From the NCBI GenBank assembly GCA_022701365.1, contig JAKUHH010000028.1, positions 1-64,000 of the forward strand: a stretch of DNA of 64,000 bases, in the 5' to 3' direction. A program made the position numbers and the translations under genes. The stretch comes from Mycocentrospora acerina (Eukaryota > Ascomycota > Dothideomycetes > Pleosporales). Under the pieces are notes generated by a model. It was given only the letters and a program-made list of their open reading frames with translations, searched no databases and had not been told where the DNA came from. This document shows, one piece after another, positions 23,123 through 34,661 of the stretch; the stretch's first letter is position 1, and each line of letters starts with the position of its first letter.

Positions 23123-23946
23123 CTACCAATGCATAGGCTGCTGATTCATATACATTTCCATCAATGGAGTGAAACTTCCATCTTCCCTCATCAACCTTGC
23201 TGCAGGGCTCACAAAGTTATCAGGCATGGATGTCATGCACCCAAAGAATGCATACTCTTTCACCCAATCTTTCTCATCCATCCAATTGCACATTTCGATG
23301 GTAAATCCATAAACTGAAGGTTGATGGCGGCTAATACTCGCAATTTCGGAAATAATCACTGGTTTATCTGGAAATTTACTGTGTAAATCTTCTATATACC
23401 TCTTCGCGTCGGCTCCCTCAGAACCATAGTAATGTAAACCAAGGTAATCTGGCGGAGATGATTTGACGTTCGGATGGTTCATAAACCTCATTATCCAATC
23501 AGTGCCAGTAGGGTCGGAGGCGCAACTGGGGGAAACAATTTTCTTATGACGCTCAAATCGAAGAGCAGGAATAACCTTAAGCAGATAATTAGGTTTCGCT
23601 TCTCCTCAGTTCGCGAAATTTAAATACGGCCTGAAATTAGACTAACCTGGTCTCTCCAATATTTCGCCGCTTTGTCAACACTGATGCCATTACGCTCAGG
23701 TTCGTTGAAAAAATGCACCATAGGCTCTTTTGATTCGAGAATGAACTTCCATTCGTTACCGTTGAGCTCGCTCTCGGTACGGATCATAGGGCGGAAAAGG
23801 GCGCGCCCCTTTAGTTCTGGAGGAACCCATGAATTCCAGTTAGAGACAGAGATTATAGGACCGTGAAAGTTGACTTTTTCCATTTGATAAGGTACTTTTT
23901 GGGTGTTCGTGTAGTCCCAGAGCAAACAACGCTTTTGAATTGCCAT
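23123..23946 (-). CDS. Glycoside hydrolase family 128-type (Asl1-like) beta-1,3-glucanase
   Basis: Exons 23647-23946 and 23123-23575, joined over a 71-nt intron (GTTAGT...CTTAAG, phase 0), encode 250 aa, the usual length of the Glyco_hydro_cc/GH128 domain. Family features are visible: N-terminal KRCLLWDYTN, FFNEPE with probable acid/base Glu82, SPSCASDPTG, an LHYYG strand, and ISEIA with probable nucleophile Glu177. The C-terminal AFFGCM and GSFTPLMEMY match the barrel end. The protein acts on beta-1,3-glucan, probably in cell-wall remodelling. The N-terminus begins Met-Ala-Ile-Gln-Lys-Arg with no signal peptide, so it would be cytosolic unless an upstream exon was missed; related Asl1-type proteins also include unsecreted forms. 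It stands alone, with more than 1.5 kb free on each side. Confidence 0.85.
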
Positions 23947-25551
23947 CTCAGAAAATTGGCTCTTGACAAAGAGTGAAAAGTCGTAGAGTTTTGTGTTGAT
24001 ACTTTGGTGATATCCAACAAGTTTTTGCTGGTTTAGAAATAATTTGTGAGATGTGATCGTTTATATACTCCGAGTACTTGTATATTGACGTGAGCTGGCT
24101 TTAAAGTGGTGTAAGGTCACAAGTCAGCCTAAGATGTGGCTGACGTTTAGTTTGCTCAATTATACTTCTAGAAATCGGTATATTATCTGACTGTATCGCT
24201 CAATTTGTGACTTTTCAAATTTCAATACATTACAACTTTTATGTTATCTACATGAATCCCTGAAGCATTCGACAGGGCAGAGAAGTTAGAGACACCAATG
24301 CAATCTTTTCGCTAGCTGATAGATAAGTCACCTATGTCTTCTACAAGATCATTGTGCTAGTTGTAGCTAAAAATTTAAGTTTTTAGTCATGTAGATCATT
24401 CTTACTTTTAACGAATCCAGTGGCCTTTGAACCTAACATATTTCAGTCACTTACGTTTCCAACATAGAATTGTTCGAAATGAATGTTGTTGCACGATATC
24501 AAAGTCAAGTCGCAATGTTGGGACTTGGACTATTGCAAGCTCCGACGATAGAAATCTTCTGTTAGGCAGACTAACCTTCAAGCATGATGATTTTCCTGGT
24601 ACTTCTATTAATGCTTGAATTTTCAACGAGACTCGTTGTCCTTCACAAAGATTTCACGATTCCTTTATCTCAGAGTTGAGACAACCCTACGTTCGGGCTC
24701 TATTTCAAGTCCGGCGAATTCAACTCGGGTCATGCTTCGCGCTGTATCATATAATTCATTCGAATTTGACCTTCTCATTCAAAAAATTCAACGTGCTCAA
24801 AAGTGAGATGCTAGAATTTTGAGCTCTGGCCTTCCATAGTAGAATCAAACCTGATAGACTTTCAAATTTTAGCGTCTGACACAGTTGCACTTTTCCCTCT
24901 TTGGTTAGACGTAATGTTCCCTTCAAGCACACCGATGCTCGATTGAGAAAGAAAAAATTACCACATCACCTCATGACGCCTAGTGTAGGATACATTCTTC
25001 AGTAAACATCGGAAAATCCTCGAGGGCGCTATGAAGGCTTCTCGTATCAATCCATGAAAGTAAGGCAGATGACGCCGTATAAATTGCCAAGCCTCAGCCT
25101 TACGCACGAAAAATAGTTCAGCTGTGGTAATGTCCAATCTCAATCACCGAAATAGATGAACTCACGTAATCCTCCCACCCTCTTACAATAGCAATTGTAT
25201 CGCGTTACGTGTCTCACACCTATCAAGACGCCAACATATTTTGTAAGGTTGCAAATCTTGTAGTAAGATCATGATTCAGCTAAGCATGTTTGATCATTTA
25301 GCGCTCTATGCAGATAAGCTACACCGCAACACCTCCCCCCCAAATATTGTTCAATGATCGACAAGAGAGAAAACTAGGGTTAGATTCTTGTGTGAGTTTG
25401 TTCTTTAGAATCAATATTTAAATAAAGTTTCCTGCACTCGAAAGGTCAACGCATCATCCACTCTACAAAGCATCTACCGAACCAATTTAATTACAAAATC
25501 TATCTCAACAATCTTTGCATCACTTACTTTGCCACTTCTATAAAAATTCAA
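23947..25551. other. 1.6-kb stretch without a supported gene
   Basis: No frame over about 65 codons and no domain seen. It separates the divergently transcribed GH128-type gene and the unknown two-part protein, so it probably holds both promoters. Confidence 0.5.
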
Positions 25552-27141
25552 ATGGCTGTCCACGATCTCATAGTCAAGAATGAATCCAGTCACGACCAAC
25601 GGTTCCAGATTCATGGCTGGAACGATAACCAAGACATTGTTGTGAAGCCCAAGAGCGAGTACCGCATCAAAGCCAATGACGGATCGTCAGGTGCCATTAT
25701 CGCTGTTCACGACGGCCACATTGGCGAGCAAGCTGAACTGACTAAATCAGGATTCATGGGTAATGACTTCATTGACTTGTCAAACATTTGTGGCGCCGGC
25801 GGCAATCTCATCGTAATGCAGGTCGGCGAGGCTAGCACTGCCAAGGGCGATCCGAGGTTCATGCAAAGTCTCAACGAAGCATGGAAAAAGGCCAGCCAGC
25901 AAACAAAAGACGGGCTGGGAAACTGTGTAACTGTTAAAGACGGTAGAGTCATCCGTATCGCTGCACCTAAGGACTTCCCCAAACTAGAAGCATTTGTGAG
26001 AACTTTTGCCGATGGGAAGACGTACATTGGTGTTGGGGCCTGGAACGGCCGTGCTGGAAATCCGAATGATAATAGGCAGGTATGGATTGCGATATCATCT
26101 CTTATGACACTGTTCTTGGCTAACTGAGTTCAATACACAGAGTTCTGCCGCCAAGGGGAGCAAAGATTGCATGATCATCTACAATGACGACCCAATTAGA
26201 ATTCCAGGGTCAGTAGTCTTCCAAGACAAAAACTCATAACGAGCTACTAACTTCTTCCAAGTACTGCTGGTTTAATGAGCTTTGCAGCAATCCCGGTCTC
26301 CCAAAGCTTCGGAACTGGGTTTGAGACTTTAGAAGTTGACAAAGGCACAGAGAGTGATGAAAACGCAGTCTTCGAAAATCAGGAAACTAAAAATGAAGAT
26401 CTGAATGCTGAAAATAAACCTACTGAGGTCGAAGCACAGGCAGAAACATTCAGTAGCGCCAGCGGAAATGATGCACCCGCAACTTTGCAAAAGATTTCAA
26501 ATATCTTTGCAGATACGAACGGCCCTGTTCAGACTAGCGAGATCAATAATGATTTTGTACTTGCCAGTCTAACATCCGACGCAAGTCCGGGCATAGACAT
26601 CACCAATAAGTCCAATAAGGAAACCGAGTATTTCTTTTACGATAACTATTGGAATGGTAACGGCACAGCCGGGGCTAATTTCGACAAGCCTCTCAAATCT
26701 GTGAAACTGAAACCAAATCAGAGCCAATTTGTCGGATTACCTCGTAGTTTTAAAGGTCGTGTCCAGCGTGGTACACAGCTACCTTGCACTTGGGTCGAGT
26801 TTCAGCTTGACGCATCAGATGACCACAGAGCGCACGGCGATATCAGCCTGCAACAGGGCTGCGATGGTGCCGCTACAATTGCTTCTGCGGATGGAACAAA
26901 TATCTCAAACGGCTTCACCCACGACATTGTTACAGGAGCACCTGATGCAGCGATCAGAAAGAAGCCGAATGGGGAGCGCGCAACCGACACCACAGTTGGT
27001 AACTGGATGGGAGGTCCTAACAGGGCTACTATAGATTATCTGAATAAAGTGGTTGGCCAGCGTCGAGCTTACATAGTTGGAGGTACCGGGGTGCCCGATG
27101 TAGCCTCAAAGAACAATCGCCTCGCTGTGGTGATGTACTAG
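25552..27141 (+). CDS. Unknown protein with two distantly similar beta-rich halves
   Basis: Three exons, 25552-26079, 26141-26208 and 26262-27141. The introns are 61 nt (GTATGG...ACACAG) and 53 nt (GTCAGT...CCAAG, with a GCTACTAAC branch site). Phases agree, giving 491 aa. Residues 1 to about 195 form one unit, with a repeated pattern of short strands and the end motif CMIIYNDDP. A low-complexity acidic linker (Glu/Asn/Thr-rich, about 225-300) follows. A second unit lies at about 310-491, opening with ITNKSNKE and containing GDISLQQGCDG and a final RLAVVMY strand. Both halves place a Lys-x-Asn/Gln-rich strand before a Gly-Asp...Gly-Cys/Cys-Gly-Ala turn, suggesting an old duplication. There is no signal peptide. 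I do not recognise the family; a lectin-like or thaumatin-like beta-sandwich is only a guess. Confidence 0.75.
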
Positions 27142-28860
27142 GAAGTTGGGTAAGGGCAATAGATGATTATTTTAGACCATATTATAGATATTTTGTCGAT
27201 CATGCTACACTCTTTGTACAGCTATTTTCCGTTCAAATTGAAATACTTCATTTGGTTACAGATGGGTTGCTTTCTAATGTTACAATTAGCACTGCTCAAT
27301 CACAAAGAACGTCAAAAAACCAAAATATTTCGAAAGAACCAGGCTCAACTAATTAACTCAAAGCGATCACCTGATTGCGATCAGAGTGCCCTTTCTTAAA
27401 AATTTGAATTATTTGTGAGGACAGTTCATGAATGAAAATTGTAATATACATGTCAAGAAGGAGAGGTATCAAATAAATTGATAGTCTATCGTTTGGCATA
27501 TTTTCAAACAGGCAAACTAAGAGGTTACGCCCATCTAGAATCCCGCATCAATCAATATATAGCTTGAATCAAGAAAAGTGAAAATGGACAAATTGACAAA
27601 TTTTCAAATTGGACAACTTTTAATTGAGACAACAATGCTTCTCATCCTCCTGAACTCAATAAGCTTTTAATTCGATCTCCAGGTGCCATGTCTTCCTCTT
27701 TGCATAGTTGACAGCGCCACCACATTCATTTATTTGTGTACCCGTTGTCCCTTTCTACATACTCATCGTCTTCTTTAGAGAAGAAAAGCTATCCTAATCA
27801 GTGATTTTCTTGGGTGATCAATGAATTTTGTTCGAAGAAGGCCATTCTCAAAGAGTCGACGAATTGGGATAGCGCTCTGTAGGTTGCTGACATTCTAAAC
27901 ATACCTGTTAGGCTTGGCATTGCAAGCGTCCATTAGTGCAGGCAAGAAGTCTACTTTCACAGCCCATGAATAATTTAGATCAAGACGTCTGTTTCAAAGC
28001 ACGTACTCCATAGTCACTGCTGAAAAATGAGATTTATAGCCTTACAAGAGATTAGGAAATTCAAAAAGCCCTCTTAAACACTACGCGCCTTTTTCACTAA
28101 GGGATAAGAACACCTTGAGAGTAAGGGATGAGCCACTGTTAAATCTCTTTCAATCATCTCAAGTCGGTTTGTTTGATTCGAGCAATTCTCATCATTTTAT
28201 AGTGCTAATTTCGATTACGAAGCCGTAACGAAGATACGACATCACTTGGCTATAATTTGACTTCAAACCCCTCAAAAGTACCTTTCCTGGTAATTACCTT
28301 TTGATGTGATATTTTCGATATTTTTCGATGCTGTAGTTTGTTTTTCCAGCTATTTTGCTAATCGAGTTCATATTTCGCAACGCTCTTGCGCAACAGGGAG
28401 TAGGCCTTTACACTTAGTTCAGCGAAAAAACATGAATAATAAACGAATAATGGCACTCATCATTCAATATAAATATCGATGTGATCAGTACTAGAATCTT
28501 TTAAGAAGTGTCTAGACTCTGATCTGATGTCCTTGGGTATTTTGAATTTTCAAGAGAGAACAAGATTTGGAGCAGTTGGCTTTTCGTGAAAGTAAGAAGG
28601 GTAACTCAGGCATTTTTTAGTTGACTAAATTAAGATGAGTATAACTGTTCTTTTTTTGCTCAAATCAAGCTTTGAAGCCTAACAGTGAAAGCAAGTGAAT
28701 TAGATCGACGTTCAGTTCTGACATGAACCAAGTCCTATTTTCAGAATGGTGGTCGCTCTTCAAAGTTAAAGTTGGCTTTTCGAACAGTTTTTTTGACTAC
28801 TTTGAAATATATCTATATTCTAGACAAGACCCTACTGGATAAGTCCAACAATTGTACTTT
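27142..28860. other. 1.7-kb stretch without a supported gene
   Basis: AT-rich intergenic sequence with only short frames (longest about 78 codons, 27163-27399, hydrophobic and without family features). It lies between two genes that are transcribed toward each other. Confidence 0.5.
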
Positions 28861-30642
28861 TTAGTCCTTCTTCAGCCCAACCTTCCCAACTCTTCGTAGC
28901 CCTATAATGGCAATGACTCCACAAACAAGCATGTAAGCGAACATTAGCCAATAGCTAGCTCGATATCCCTTCAACAACCTTATCGGGTCCGCTCCACCGA
29001 ATGCTCCACCTTCACCGCCGCCATGCCCACCGCTCACGTCTTTACCTTGCACGCCAAGCGCAACAACTTGACATGATCCCATACCAAGAGACATACCGAA
29101 CTGCGCCACAGTGTTGAACACAGCACCAGCTAGTGCTTGTGTATTCTCGGGAAAACTATCGCTAACGATAATCAAGCCTACAGTAAAAAGCACATCAGCA
29201 CTGAAGGGCGCAAAGATCTGCGCCCAGAATGCGAGGTACCAGTAACTCCAATTTGGCTTCGCAATGGCCATGAGTAATGGGGATAAAGCACAGATGAATG
29301 CAGATCCGGCGACGAGCCAACGAGCTTGTATTTTGTGAACACAAGTACCAACCGCGATATTGATGATGACACCGGTCGTAAGGTTAGGAAGGAGATACAA
29401 AGATGTAGTAAGAATAGATACACTCTGCACTTCCTGGAAGCTTCACATCAAAATTAGCAAAATCTTAGAAGTAAGGGGTTGTTTTATGATCCTTACTAAA
29501 GCGAGGAGAACAATTCGATTGAGTTCACGACACCATACGATAGCGCAACCATAATACAGATACTTGTGAATGGAAGGTTTTTCCACAAGCCATTTGGTAC
29601 AAGGGCGGGTTGGCCGGCGCGCTCACGGTAGCGCATCCATAATGGGAAAGCAAGGAGCAATATGATGCTCAGTACAAGGAGTGATATCGTTTCTGCTGAG
29701 TGGATGCTAGATAGATCTGCGCTAAGGATACTACTATCTGTCAGCCTCTTTTCACCAAAATATATTCACTGAAAGCACTCGCCCAAGGACGTAAGCCAAT
29801 ATAGCAAAGCCACCACTTGAGATGATTCCACCAACCCAGTCAACATCTTTGCGTACAATTTTGAACAGTTCGATCGCACCGCCTTGATTTTCAGGCGTGA
29901 TGTTTGGCAGAGTCCAGATTGCAGCGACAGCAGTTGCCAGGGTTGCACCGCCCGTAAGATAAAAGCCGGATCGCCATCCAGCCTTTTCGATCATCACACC
30001 GCTGATAACAAGACCCATGGCGAATCCCAGTGGTTGACTAAAGCTCAAGCATGCAAACCCTAGATTCCGTGCTTTACCGGATGGAAGAGCGCCGGCAATC
30101 AGCGCCACAGAAGAAGGAAGATGCATAGCTAATGCAATACCTTGAAGAGCGCGAAATGCAACGAGATGAGCACCAGTTTGTGAGAATCCACAAAGCAAGG
30201 TGAAGATGCCGATGAGCGCGATACCAACGAGCTCAACCTGTCGGGCACCAACAATATCTGCGATCGATCCCGCAATGAGAAGGGCTGCACCAGATGTCAA
30301 TCCATAAACGGATGAAGGCCAGAGATATAATGAGCGTTCGAGCGAGACAGACTTCGCAATAATTGGAAGCCCAACAGTAATGGTACCATTAGTGAAGCTT
30401 GCCATGAAGCCGACGAATGAAGGTGTGAAGATTGTGAGAAAATTTTGCAAATTTGATGCTCTCGTTGACTGAAGGTTTGAGTAAATTCCTGTGGCATCAC
30501 TGCCATTTTCGCCATGTGAAAAAGATTCATGTGATGAGTTCAGAAAATGTCCTGGGCGTTGAATGGATACGTTGCGAGTGGTGGCTTTCGTCGGTAGTCG
30601 AAGTTCAATGGCCTCAGTTATAGCTTCTGTGGTAGTGCTCAT
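28861..30642 (-). CDS. MFS transporter, drug:H+ antiporter (DHA2, 14-TM) type
   Basis: Three exons: 29756-30642, 29497-29706 and 28861-29440. The second intron (29441-29496, GTAAGG...GAAG) is secure because it restores SLYFQEVQ. The first (29707-29755) is the only phase-compatible choice I found but is weak, with no clear branch site. The joined protein is about 558 aa. It has a polar N-terminus of about 65 residues, then helices with the family loop after helix 2 (GSIADIVGARQ), an Arg-Ala-Leu-Gln-Gly motif C relative (FRALQGIALA) and FTSICIMVAL in the second half. The length and about 14 helices fit fungal DHA2 exporters of toxic compounds or metabolites. No biosynthetic cluster is visible around it, so the substrate is unknown. 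Confidence 0.85.
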
Positions 30643-31173
30643 GGTGTCGGTATCCTAAGCGCAGTGGTGTGAATCCTTATATACGGAACTGAAGATGAAG
30701 ACTGACGCCTAAAAAAATGTATATTTGAGTCAAATCGAGCCTATATATAGGTGCGCAAAATTTACAGGGTCTTTAAGCAACTAACTACTGGAATAAGAAC
30801 TTTACTCCGTACTTGAAACTGTTCCGTACCAGAAACTCTGAGGGTACTTGTCCATGATTTTGCATGTGGAGATAGTTGCCAGATAGTCAAAGAAATGTGT
30901 CTGCAAACGGCTAGCTCGCGCCCTACAGCATGTCAATACAAAACTTGTAGAACCGATTGGTCAATCCCGAGAGTAGGAACTTCAACGAGTGGAGAATCAG
31001 GATATGATTAGATGGGCTGTACATGCTCCACACGATAAGAATAAACCACCTAACCCCATCTCACATTACAGATAGCACACTTACGAGAGAGCATTTTAAT
31101 TACTAGTGTGATCTAAGATCAATAACCTCCCATCATGAAGTCGGGTTAGGATTTAATCTTTCCCTCTCAGCTT
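30643..31173. other. Intergenic, MFS promoter side
   Basis: About 530 bp between the MFS gene start and the 3' end of the DUF3433 gene. No coding signal was seen. It should contain the MFS promoter. Confidence 0.5.
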
Positions 31174-33009
31174 TCACAATCCAACTTCGGAAGGATGCAG
31201 CACAACGATGCGCCAAGTAGAGTCTGAAAACTCCTCACCTCGTACTTTCTGCAAACCGAACCGTAACTGCCAACTCCTTACAACTTTGTCTCGCGACTGT
31301 TCGTCTAGCATGCCCAACGTACTCCAGCTGGCAACATCGTCTAGCAGTTTGAATTTCTCTGCGATAGACTCCGACACTTCAGGAATCTCGCTTCGTCTCC
31401 AGTTTTTAACTTTCCAGATCAAAACTGTTGGAACTACAAGTATCATGGCTGCAAGAATGCCAACGCTGATGTACGCGGATATTTCGAAGGCTTGATACGC
31501 TGTGGTAGTCGAGAATAGAATCGTGTTGAGCGTTATGACCAATGGCTCGCTCAAGACAGCCATGAACGTGATTAGAGACAATGACGGGTTCCTCCAAGTG
31601 TCTACATAAAACATTGCTGTTATCGGGTGGCTCGGACTGCGCACCAGTATGCTCCGTCCTGCATTTGCACCCTGCGGCGATGCGAGCGCTACGTACGGTC
31701 CAGCGCTGCGTACATACTGCTCAATCGACCCCCAGTAAAACTTTATGAGTAGTCCTAGAGTCGTCATGAATAGCCTGACGCCGAATGATTGACTGTCCAT
31801 GAAATATTCCAGTCTGTTCCCGGTACCTGGCTTGCTAATGAAACGATAATAAAGGATCATGAAGGTAACCAATATCAGAAATACCCAAAACATCGCAAGC
31901 ACTACCGGGTGCATCGGCAGGTCGTTCAATTTCCTCTTTTTCGTCATTGCGGCTTGGGCGGGTTGAGAAGCTGATGACTGAGCGGGTGTTAACTCAACAA
32001 TTATGTTTGTCCCGTCGTTATCTGAAGGGACAAGTTTGAATCTTCTAAATAGATTGTGGAGTGACTGCGCCGGTCTGCGATTCAAATCCTGGCAAAGCAG
32101 AGAGGTGATTCCCAAAAGACTTGTTGCCTCGGCGTAAATACCAGAGACCCGACAATCCAAGTACACAATTACTATTATTGTTGATATGATGACAAGTAGA
32201 AGGACAACTCCGAGAGCCCAGGCCAGAGCAGGACGCATGTTAGGCTTCATTGTGCAGCCTTCGTTCGTACTCGAAGTGGTATCCACGATAACATGGCACG
32301 AATCCCCGCTACTTGACATAAACAAAGTCTCCGAGGCAAACAGCGTAAATATCGTGATAAGGCCCATGTTGAAGGCACCAAAGAATGACAGCCAGTGGCG
32401 ATAAACTATGCTAGACCAAAACACTTTTGGTAACATTGCTCCAGGATAAGACAAGAGAAGTGAGTCTCTAGCTCTTGCTCCTTCGGTTTTTGTCAATTGA
32501 TAGAAAGGTTCCATTTCTTTGATTCTCGTGAAAATACATTTCCACCAAATACTGAATATGATAGCAATTATCGTAGGCAGGTAGGCACCAACGACGTAAT
32601 CAACATTAGATAAGTCAAACATTGAAGTGAAGCTTCCTGGCCCCGGCGCTGTCGGAAGACCTCGTGTCAAACTTGAATACGTCTCTGGCCAGCTGCCCGA
32701 CGCGGGCGTGCAGGTTGCTCCAGCAGGACAGTCTGATCTCGGTTCGATAGTACGAGCAACAATACCATTGATGCCGTACACAACAACAAAACTTGCCGCT
32801 CCAAGTTGAAGCAGCATGAAGACAATTATCGTGAACACGCAAAATGTTATAAGACAAGGTCTGCGTAATTCTGTTGGCACGTAGAATTTTCTCCTAGCCC
32901 TCCCTTCTACAGACGATGTATTCTTGGTTTCAATGTTATTCATCTGGGCCACTTTTTCTGGCTTATCGTGTTGTTGTACAGTCGAACAGCTATGTGTTGT
33001 TTGTTGCAT
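31174..33009 (-). CDS. DUF3433-type fungal multi-pass membrane protein
   Basis: A single open frame of 611 aa (ATG 33009; a second in-frame ATG 22 codons in is possible). After a polar N-terminus with the basic stretch RARRKFYVP comes a first hydrophobic helix (about 55-80). A Ser/Pro-rich luminal loop follows, then YLPTIIAIIFSIWW and the ExEPFYQL motif typical of DUF3433. The second half repeats the layout: a helix near 380-400, LFMTTLGLLIKFYWGSIEQ, then Arg-Ser-Ala-Gly-Pro-Tyr-Val, followed by two more helices and a soluble tail. DUF3433 proteins often carry two such repeats and are about twice this length, so this is a compact member. The function is not known for the family. No intron is needed. 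Confidence 0.8.
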   Translation of the reverse strand: MQQTTHSCSTVQQHDKPEKVAQMNNIETKNTSSVEGRARRKFYVPTELRRPCLITFCVFTIIVFMLLQLGAASFVVVYGINGIVARTIEPRSDCPAGATCTPASGSWPETYSSLTRGLPTAPGPGSFTSMFDLSNVDYVVGAYLPTIIAIIFSIWWKCIFTRIKEMEPFYQLTKTEGARARDSLLLSYPGAMLPKVFWSSIVYRHWLSFFGAFNMGLITIFTLFASETLFMSSSGDSCHVIVDTTSSTNEGCTMKPNMRPALAWALGVVLLLVIISTIIVIVYLDCRVSGIYAEATSLLGITSLLCQDLNRRPAQSLHNLFRRFKLVPSDNDGTNIIVELTPAQSSASQPAQAAMTKKRKLNDLPMHPVVLAMFWVFLILVTFMILYYRFISKPGTGNRLEYFMDSQSFGVRLFMTTLGLLIKFYWGSIEQYVRSAGPYVALASPQGANAGRSILVRSPSHPITAMFYVDTWRNPSLSLITFMAVLSEPLVITLNTILFSTTTAYQAFEISAYISVGILAAMILVVPTVLIWKVKNWRRSEIPEVSESIAEKFKLLDDVASWSTLGMLDEQSRDKVVRSWQLRFGLQKVRGEEFSDSTWRIVVLHPSEVGL

Positions 33010-34661
33010 AGCTGCGTTAACGTACAGGAAACTACTAAATTCGGAACAACTCTTGCGATGGTATAAATCAAGTTACAGTAGCCTTGCTGTTATAAGGAGG
33101 GTTACAGCGGAATTTTTGTAGCGATATTCGAACAAGTGTCGACAAGAGCCGATAGTGTGCGGTGTATTCATGATACGGGGCCAAAATGAGAGCATTTCAT
33201 TCACTGGTTGATAAAGCTCGGAATTCTCAGCTCCATGCGCCATCTGCACATTCGCTTGTGGCTCAGCTCTAGCGCATGTAAGCAACAAGTCCTCGGCCCA
33301 AAAGACCTTACCAGTATCCGTAAAAGTTGAGTATTATCATAGCACAATCACCTCTTTCTCGTCATTGTCGTATGGCACTGGTATCTCAAATATAATTATT
33401 CAGGATAAAATTACTTCTTGCGATTTTTAAGATCAAAGTTGCGTGTGGCTGTATTGTAAGGCTGAATTTCTTTGTTTTGTAGCTGATACCCTAGACATTC
33501 ATAGCGCGTGTCTCGCTTTCCCAAACTTAGTTCGCATCTAGCTTTCTCTGATGTGATCAGCTGCAACCACTATAAGTACTCCCAAAAGGTAGTAAAGTGT
33601 GTGTTAAAGCGAGCATTGCGAAATCGAGGGCTGGTACTTGTACGAGTGCTAAGAATGGGGCTAGGTCCATAAGGCTACACCGCATACGGAATCTTAGCTG
33701 AGAGATTGTGTTAGCTGAGGCGTTTCGCAAGTTGTGAGGAGTGACTGTGTGCGTGGCACAAATCTGAACCAGCGGATTAAAAGAAGGATTCAGGCGATAG
33801 ATTCAGGTTCAAAATCTATGACCAATGCCTGAAAGAAGAATCGGTGTTAGTGATTTAAGTTTGAAAATGGAAGTTGCTTGAACTGCTTGTGTTGAGGTGT
33901 GGTGAGGAGTTGCGAGTTTTTGGCGCCGATGATCCGGAGTGGAATAAGACATCACAATGATGTGTTCACACGTTCGATCATGTATCGAAGAGCTGTACTA
34001 ACACGAGTTAAACCTGTAAGAAGAGGAGATGGAAGTCGTGGTGTACAGGAAACGGCCTTTCGGGAAGAACAGGATAAAGGAAGATATGACGTCGAATCGC
34101 GAAGTTTAGTCATCTAGCGCATTGCATCCTCAACCTTCTCCTCGAACATTGTGTCGTACAGGTCTCTAAGTGTTAACTGCTCAAATTGTACAAGCAACAT
34201 CCATGTTTCTTCATCAGCCATGCGGAGACTACCGGCGCAATGACATCTCGGCAAGGCATCGGGCTCAGAGAAACACCATTTGCCGATCTGAAGGGTGTTG
34301 AGAGAGCCCGGGGCATGTCTGACGAGCGATGCCACCATTGTTGAATTTTCACCGCCATTCAAGAATGCGCAATCTATCGGCCGCCAACAGCTATCGGCTG
34401 GTTACCACACTAGCGTCGATGAATCATGAGAAGAAAGCACACATGGCTGAGTCTTTATTTAGAATGTGATGGAGTCAGCCGCTGAGCTGGAGAAATTCTG
34501 ACCTGTCCTAACTTTCTTCTTTCACCATCCGAACACGTCCGATACAGGCAGTTCGTCTAGTTTGACACGGAGTAGTGCAAGGGAAACAGGAAATCGATTG
34601 TAGTACTTGTACGAAAGAAAAGTCCATCGGCCTATTTCGAGTAAAGCCACCAATCAGTATA
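33010..34661. other. 1.6-kb intergenic, possible small antisense frame
   Basis: Holds the promoters of the divergent DUF3433 and F-box-like genes. A minus-strand frame at 34114-34362 (82 codons) has protein-like composition (Leu/Glu-rich end LLVQFEQLTLRDLYDTMFEEK) but no partner exon or known domain. It may be a gene relic. Confidence 0.4.

Noticed and set aside
15000..31000. Secondary-metabolite gene cluster around the MFS transporter
   Set aside because: No polyketide synthase, peptide synthetase, terpene cyclase or tailoring enzymes were found nearby.
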